Origin: Shewanella inventionis | GTDB taxonomy: Bacteria > Pseudomonadota > Gammaproteobacteria > Enterobacterales > Shewanellaceae | Direction: 5' to 3' | Assembly: GCF_014641855.1 (NCBI RefSeq) | Contig: NZ_BMII01000008.1 | Location: 1 to 64,000 of the forward strand | Length of the DNA stretch: 64,000 nt | Shown: positions 58,881-64,000 of the stretch, one piece after another | Position numbering within the stretch: position 1 is the stretch's first letter | Layout of the letters: each line of letters starts with the position of its first letter | The notes under the pieces: model-generated | Told to the model about the DNA's origin: nothing | The model's input: the letters and a program-made list of their open reading frames with translations, nothing else | Databases searched by the model: none | Made by a program: the position numbers and the translations under genes

Positions 58881-61800
58881 TCACCTTTGATTGACATCGA
58901 ATGTATTCATTTTGGATGAGCTTAACAGGAGATTTTCGAATTCCTTATCGGTCAATGGTTTGCTGTATAGGTGACCTTGAATTAGTTCACACCCTAATGC
59001 CTTTATCATATTGTACTGATTTACATTTTCAACGCCTTCAGCAACTACCTTTAGCCCAAGGTTGTGGGCTATTGTCACGATTGAATCAACCATTTTTAAG
59101 TCTCTTGTAGACTGATCTATATCATCAATAAATGACTTATCTATCTTGAGCGTTTGGATTGGGAATAGCTTCAAATAAGCTAGAGATGAGTACCCTGTAC
59201 CAAAGTCATCTAAAGCAAGACTTACACCGGTTGCTGCTATTTGCTTCATAACATTAATCGCATGGTTTGGGTCTTTAATCACCGTCCCTTCAGTGATTTC
59301 TAACTCTAAATTTTTGGCAGACAATTGTGTTAAGCGCAACACTGATGCTATCCGTTGCTGTAGATCTGGCTGTGCAAATTGCCGAGACGAGATGTTCACT
59401 GCAACGCGGCCTGCAAAAATACCTTTTTCTATCCAATGCTGGGTATCAAAACAGGCTTTACGTAACACTAATTCACCGATATCTACTATTAATCCACTTT
59501 CTTCAGCCAGTGGTATAAATGAGCTTGGTAAAATAATACCCTTTTCTGGGTGATTCAGTCTTACTAAGGCTTCCATACCATCAATATTGTTGTTCATCAC
59601 ATTTATTTTTGGTTGGTAATACACCTCAAAATAGTCGTTTTTTATTGAATCGCGCAGTAAATTTTCGATGTTAAGCTGAGCTGCCGCATTTTTATTGATC
59701 GATTCTGAATAAAATTGGTATTTACCACCCCCATCTGTTTTTGCATGGTACATCGCAATATCCGCTTTTTTCAAAAGCCCTTCCTCAAAGCATTCATCTT
59801 CTGGGAAAAGCACGATGCCGACACTAACAGTCAACACGATAGATTCGCTGTCAATCACAAATGGTATTTCGAGTGCGTTTATCAATGAAGATGCAACAAG
59901 AGCGCTTTTCGCGACATCAACATCTCGGTCAATTAGCACAGCAAATTCATCACCACCCAGTCTATATAAACTACCCTTAGTCGATAATACCTCCTTGAAT
60001 CGTTTTGCTACTTCTACTAGCAAAAGATCACCGGAGTTATGGCCAAGCGAGTCATTGATTCGTTTAAAGTTATCTAAATCAAGGACCATTAATGTATGCT
60101 CAATCTGCTTAAACACCAGGTTGTTTAGCGACACCTGCAAGCTTGACCGATTAAGAAGCCCGGTTAAATAGTCATTGTTAGTTAAGCGCCTTAGCTCTTC
60201 CTCATGTTGTTTTCGTATTGTAATATCTGAAAAAACACCAACGAAATGGCTTATTTGATTAGACTCATCATAGATAGCATCTATCGTTACCTCAATGTCA
60301 AAAGTTGTTTGATCACCTTTAATTGCACCAACTTCACCTATCCACTGGCCATTAGCCAGCAACGCTTGCTTAACCTTATTGGAGTATGAGCTTGGATATC
60401 GACTAAAGTTAAGTTCGGTTCCGATAAAGTCCTGTTTGTTTTTTAGGGCTATCTTGCAGCATGCATCATTTACTTCAACAAACTTAAAATGGTGATCAAG
60501 AATAAAGACACCTTCAGAAATGTTGTCTACTGCCCTGACAAACAATCTTAATTGGTCTTCGTTTAGCTTAAACGCGCTAATATCTTTAAATGTGCCAGTC
60601 ATTCGCACCGGTTGCTCTTGCAAATTACGTTCAACAACTTTGGCTCTATCGTGTATCCATATCCATTGGCCATCTTTGTTCATAACTCGGTATATTGATT
60701 CAAAATGTGTTGACTCGCCCCGTAAGCAAGCATTCAGCACTTTACTTACTCTTTTTATGTCATGAGGGTGAATATTCGATACCCCGGAATGATCATCAAT
60801 ACTGGCCCTTACTCCATCTCGCGGAAACTCAATACTTTCCCAAATGTTTGAGCGATATATTTGCCTGTTTTCTATGTCCCAGTCCCATAATTCATCACCA
60901 CTTCCCCACAGTGATAATGTTAGGCGCTCTTCACTTAACTTTATTTTTTCCTGGGCTTCACGGTTTCTTTTGAGCTGTCTTGATAACAAAAAGATGGCAA
61001 TAAACGTGAAAAATCCATAAAGAAATTTTGCTTCGTGCGATAACCAAAGGGGAGGGGAAATATGCACTTTTAATTCAGCGCTACGAATTTTAACACCGGT
61101 CTTTTTATTAATGGCTAGTACCTTAAACGTATAGTCACCGTATGGCACGCTTGTATACGTAGCCGTAACACTATTCTTGTTTGGTAACCAGATATCGTCA
61201 ATACCTTCGAGTCGGTAGTAGAAATCGTACCATTCCGAGCTATCCCCTATAACACCGTATTCGAAAGTGAAAGGGTAGTCGGAATAACTAAGGCTTATAC
61301 CTTCTTCAAACCGAATAGGTTTGGTTATTATTGGCGATGAAAGGGGGACTTTTTGATTAAAAACATACAAGTCTTTTATTGAAATGACCTTAGTTTTACC
61401 ATTGTTGTTCTCATAATCGAGCCTGGGCTTGCTGTAATATGACAAACCATATTCACCACCCAACAACAACCCTCGCCCCCATAATAATGTTGAATGTGGG
61501 CTGTAATCTTGTAAAACACCATTATCATTCGTGTATTTGATGAGTTTGTTATCGTTTAGACTCAGAGCGTTAATTTCTGTTCCAGACGTGACTATCAACT
61601 CGTTATAAAGTACCGCTATCGAATTTATTACTTTGCCAACATCCATTACTTTTGATGTTATGCGTGAACTCAACTGATGCTTAAAAACCGCAGACTGAGT
61701 GCCGAAGTAAATAATATCACCGTGTAAAAGTAGGCTGGTGACAAATTCATTTCCATAAACCACATCTAATTCCTGCTTGGCTTTATCATACGCAAACAAC

Positions 61801-63182
61801 CCTTTCTGGGATGCAATGTAAATCCTTCCAAGCACTTCTTGCACAGCGAAAACAGGGTGGCCATCACCGGTTTCAATAGATAACCCCATGGTATCGTCAG
61901 GATTAATGGCAAATACTTTTCCATCCCTTGTGCCTGCTATTATTTGGCCTTGCGCGTTTTCAGTTAAGCTCAACACACTTTTGTCGTAAAGTTGAACTCT
62001 ATTTTCGGTTCCAAGTTCTTGCTTAACCAACCCCTTGTCATCACCAATGAAGAGATGATTATTTGTGGCCAGTATGACTTTAAAGCCCTTATCCGTGCTT
62101 AATAATGATGGATTTCTGAAGTTATTGTCATAAACCGTAATTGACTTATTGGTTGCCACAAATACATTCTCTGTATTTTGGCTTAGCGACCAAATTTGCT
62201 TTATGCCTGTATTGAGGGTTTTTATTACGTTTTGACGCTTAGTTATTAACTCATAACCGCCAAGGTAATCTGAAAAGTAAAAGTTGTGGTTTTCATAATA
62301 AATTACACTTGAAGTCGTCTCTGTTAAATCAAATTTTGGCTCACCTATTTTTGTTATCTTGATTCGATCATTACTGAATACTTCTATTTGATAGAGGCCA
62401 GTTTTACCTATGCCGATTAGTTTATCCTCACCCACCTCTGTAAGATTCGTTAAACCTACCTCAGATACCACGTTCCCTTTGTGGTAGAGACGTCCACTTT
62501 TCAAGGTGAGAAGGCCGATGCTTGATAGAGAAAAATTATCAACGCCTTTATCAATCAGAGCTAACTCGCCCTGGCTATAAAGGAACAAATCCCCGTTATA
62601 ATTTCTTGCATAGATACCTACATCATTCACTAGAACCTTTTTTATATCGTTGAGCGATTCATCAATTATTACTTCGATTAATTTGCTGGTTTTTGCCTCA
62701 ATAATGTAAAGCTCATTTTTCAGGCCAATGTAATTTAATCCATTTGCATTGTGCATCGCCCATGTCGGTTCAGCACTGATTTTTTGATCAAATAGGTAGG
62801 GTTTGAATGTTTCTGTGTGAGGATTATAAATTGCTACGCCAGCATCCGTCCCAACTAACAAATGACCCTCATTATCAAACAGCAGATTGCGTATAAATGA
62901 ACTTGGCAGGCCATTATTATCACGCGCATAAAATTGGGTAAATCCATTGCCATCATAACGATTTAAGCCATTTGCTGTTCCTACCCATAAAAAACCTTCA
63001 TCATCACGGGTGAAGCTGGTTACTGTGTTTTGTGTGAGTCCAGTAGGAACATCAAAGGATTTGTGATTAAGAGTCACATTTATGCTATTGATATCAGGTT
63101 CTATACTCCCGTAGGAAAAAGCAGAAATCAAAAAGATCCCAGCAATTGAAAACGCTTTTAAAAGACGCGATAATAGCAACAT
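58881..63182 (-). CDS. membrane sensor with propeller, PAS, GGDEF and EAL domains
   Basis: 1433 aa. A signal or anchor peptide (residues 1-25) precedes ~600 residues of two-component-type propeller repeats (FLWVGTANGLNRYDG, LLVGTDAGVAIYNP) and a Y_Y_Y domain, all periplasmic. A membrane helix near 720 (FLYGFFTFIAIFLLS) follows, then PAS-like domains (ELWDWDIENRQIYRSN; FVEVNDACC), GGDEF with RLGGDEFAVLI near 1074, and EAL with EALVRLNHP near 1202 and DDFGTGYSSLAYLKLFPIQTLKIDKSFI. Catalytic motifs of both domains look intact, so it may make and break cyclic di-GMP in response to an external signal. A large chromosomal-type sensor on a plasmid is unusual cargo. Confidence 0.92.
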   Translation of the reverse strand: MLLLSRLLKAFSIAGIFLISAFSYGSIEPDINSINVTLNHKSFDVPTGLTQNTVTSFTRDDEGFLWVGTANGLNRYDGNGFTQFYARDNNGLPSSFIRNLLFDNEGHLLVGTDAGVAIYNPHTETFKPYLFDQKISAEPTWAMHNANGLNYIGLKNELYIIEAKTSKLIEVIIDESLNDIKKVLVNDVGIYARNYNGDLFLYSQGELALIDKGVDNFSLSSIGLLTLKSGRLYHKGNVVSEVGLTNLTEVGEDKLIGIGKTGLYQIEVFSNDRIKITKIGEPKFDLTETTSSVIYYENHNFYFSDYLGGYELITKRQNVIKTLNTGIKQIWSLSQNTENVFVATNKSITVYDNNFRNPSLLSTDKGFKVILATNNHLFIGDDKGLVKQELGTENRVQLYDKSVLSLTENAQGQIIAGTRDGKVFAINPDDTMGLSIETGDGHPVFAVQEVLGRIYIASQKGLFAYDKAKQELDVVYGNEFVTSLLLHGDIIYFGTQSAVFKHQLSSRITSKVMDVGKVINSIAVLYNELIVTSGTEINALSLNDNKLIKYTNDNGVLQDYSPHSTLLWGRGLLLGGEYGLSYYSKPRLDYENNNGKTKVISIKDLYVFNQKVPLSSPIITKPIRFEEGISLSYSDYPFTFEYGVIGDSSEWYDFYYRLEGIDDIWLPNKNSVTATYTSVPYGDYTFKVLAINKKTGVKIRSAELKVHISPPLWLSHEAKFLYGFFTFIAIFLLSRQLKRNREAQEKIKLSEERLTLSLWGSGDELWDWDIENRQIYRSNIWESIEFPRDGVRASIDDHSGVSNIHPHDIKRVSKVLNACLRGESTHFESIYRVMNKDGQWIWIHDRAKVVERNLQEQPVRMTGTFKDISAFKLNEDQLRLFVRAVDNISEGVFILDHHFKFVEVNDACCKIALKNKQDFIGTELNFSRYPSSYSNKVKQALLANGQWIGEVGAIKGDQTTFDIEVTIDAIYDESNQISHFVGVFSDITIRKQHEEELRRLTNNDYLTGLLNRSSLQVSLNNLVFKQIEHTLMVLDLDNFKRINDSLGHNSGDLLLVEVAKRFKEVLSTKGSLYRLGGDEFAVLIDRDVDVAKSALVASSLINALEIPFVIDSESIVLTVSVGIVLFPEDECFEEGLLKKADIAMYHAKTDGGGKYQFYSESINKNAAAQLNIENLLRDSIKNDYFEVYYQPKINVMNNNIDGMEALVRLNHPEKGIILPSSFIPLAEESGLIVDIGELVLRKACFDTQHWIEKGIFAGRVAVNISSRQFAQPDLQQRIASVLRLTQLSAKNLELEITEGTVIKDPNHAINVMKQIAATGVSLALDDFGTGYSSLAYLKLFPIQTLKIDKSFIDDIDQSTRDLKMVDSIVTIAHNLGLKVVAEGVENVNQYNMIKALGCELIQGHLYSKPLTDKEFENLLLSSSKMNTFDVNQR

Positions 63183-63329
63183 GTTGCACCCAAGAAGCTT
63201 TAATAAGCTAAAAATAAAACTTTAGTTTAATCAATAATAACCTTAATAGCTACATCATAAGTTAATTTTGGTGAAAAATTAACAAGGACGCCCCATAGAG
63301 TTGATACCCATATACAAGAGGAATGTTCG

Positions 63330-63560
63330 TTGGATTACCTAAATATAAAAGGCATGTCAGAACAAGAACTGAAGTATTTGTATAAATTCCGACACAGTAA
63401 ATGCCTTGATACGCTTGATAGGCAGTGTGAACTTTTAGAATTGAGAAACAAGAACAATAAATCTGAATTGAACGCCATTAATTACGCTTGGTGTGTTCGA
63501 GAAAATGAGTTACAGAAAAATGGCTCTCCAGTGTTCAAGCGTGCTATCACTCATAAATAG
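63330..63560 (+). CDS. small hypothetical protein
   Basis: 76 aa from TTG 63330, which has AAGAGGA 7-8 nt upstream; an internal ATG (codon 9) is the alternative. Charged and helical (KYLYKFRHSKCLDTLDRQCELLELRNKNNKSEL), possibly coiled coil. No family recognised. It stands alone between the GGDEF/EAL gene and umuD. Confidence 0.5.
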   Translation: MDYLNIKGMSEQELKYLYKFRHSKCLDTLDRQCELLELRNKNNKSELNAINYAWCVRENELQKNGSPVFKRAITHK

Positions 63561-63654
63561 CCTGTTCCATAAGCCCACCCAAAGCTCACCATCACTGTTT
63601 TTTCGCGCAACATTCTTTCTTGATACGTTTAAATAGAGGTGTTCTTCAACCTAC

Positions 63655-63686
63655 TTGACTGCTAAAATAACTGTATGTACATACAG
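63655..63686 (+). promoter_or_regulatory. SOS promoter with a perfect LexA box
   Basis: CTGTATGTACATACAG at 63671-63686 is a perfect 16-bp palindrome matching the CTGT-N8-ACAG LexA box. It overlaps the -10 region of a promoter with -35 TTGACT (63655-63660), 17 bp before TACATA. It lies 12 bp before the umuD start. Confidence 0.9.
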
Positions 63687-63697
63687 TGGCTATAGAT

Positions 63698-64000
63698 ATG
63701 CATGTAATACCAATACCAGCTCAAGCGGGGATCACTGGCTTTGAATCGCCACTGCTTCAGAATATTCTCAGTTAGCGATGAGTTTGGATGAATTATTGAT
63801 TGAGCACCCAAGCTCAACTTTTATTGGCATAGCACAAGGCGAATCGATGCAGGATGTCGGCATTTTTGATGGTGATATGATTGTCGTAGATCGCTATGAA
63901 ACTGCACGCCACGGTGATGTCATTGTTGCAAATTTCAATGGTGAGTTTGTCTGCAAAATTTTGGACATGCACCGACGCCTTCTGCTTTCGTCAAATCAGA
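63698..64000 (+). pseudogene. umuD: umuD with a single-base frameshift near its start
   Basis: MHVIPIPAQAGITGFESP reads in one frame and then ends at a stop after 26 codons. The continuation (SEYSQLAMSLDELLIEHPSS, then the catalytic-site motif GESMQDVGIFDGDMIVVDR) is in the next frame. One missing base near 63749-63751 would restore MHV...FESP-TASEYSQ, the normal UmuD layout. The self-cleavage site AG and nucleophile Ser are present. It runs off the right edge; umuC probably follows. Either a pseudogene or a sequencing error. Under LexA control. Confidence 0.85.

Overview
The window looks like part of a large, AT-rich conjugative plasmid from a marine gammaproteobacterium (Alteromonadales/Vibrionales-like). 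The support is a GlyGly-CTERM exported protease, a UmuD-type SOS gene behind a perfect LexA box, plasmid copies of recA and topA, two replication-initiator/iteron regions, a type Ia parAB locus with a palindrome array, and two DotA/IcmO-like type IVB secretion proteins. No rRNA or tRNA genes were recognised.

Layout. 0.2-3.9 kb: minus-strand operon with a [2Fe-2S] ferredoxin, a transglutaminase-like protein, a RecD-like helicase, a membrane Mrr-type nuclease and a Sel1 protein. 4-14.3 kb: an HU-like protein, then a four-gene operon (444-aa protein, giant Strawberry-notch-type helicase, 93-aa protein, topoisomerase I) from a strong promoter at 14.3 kb. 14.6-24.5 kb: transfer block with DotA/TraY, an IcmO/TrbC-type coupling protein and several unknowns, including a 39-aa Cys/His peptide. 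24.5-29.7 kb: GlyGly-CTERM metalloprotease, an orphan ParB/KorB-like protein and recA. 29.9-38.8 kb: first replicon with a RepA, 21-bp iterons, ten copies of an 18-bp palindrome and parAB. 39.1-41.1 kb: an IS200/IS605 element. 41.7-58.8 kb: accessory island. 51.9-55 kb: second replicon with long iteron arrays, embedded in that island. 58.9-63.2 kb: a 1433-aa GGDEF/EAL sensor. 63.7 kb to the end: umuD with a frameshift.

The most interesting part is 41.9-58.8 kb. A TusA-like sulfur carrier and a DndB-like protein form one operon. It is transcribed away from a 1143-aa protein whose N-terminal ~430 residues look like DndC (PP-loop plus Fe-S cysteines) and whose C-terminal ~700 residues I do not recognise. 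A fragmentary C5-cytosine methyltransferase, a DUF4942-like adenine methyltransferase and several unknown genes lie nearby. Seven promoters in this island carry the same ~17-bp element (GCAACCC..AATTGATA) on or beside the -35 box. This reads as one regulon for an undescribed sulfur and methyl DNA (or RNA) modification system. DndD, DndE and DndFGH are absent.

Two other regulatory patterns stand out. A palindrome, TTAAAGTNACTTTAA, is scattered over the plasmid, one copy lying in the promoter of the orphan ParB/KorB-like gene. A second palindrome, AGGCTTTAAGCCT, lies between the -35 and -10 boxes of both recA and the metalloprotease gene.
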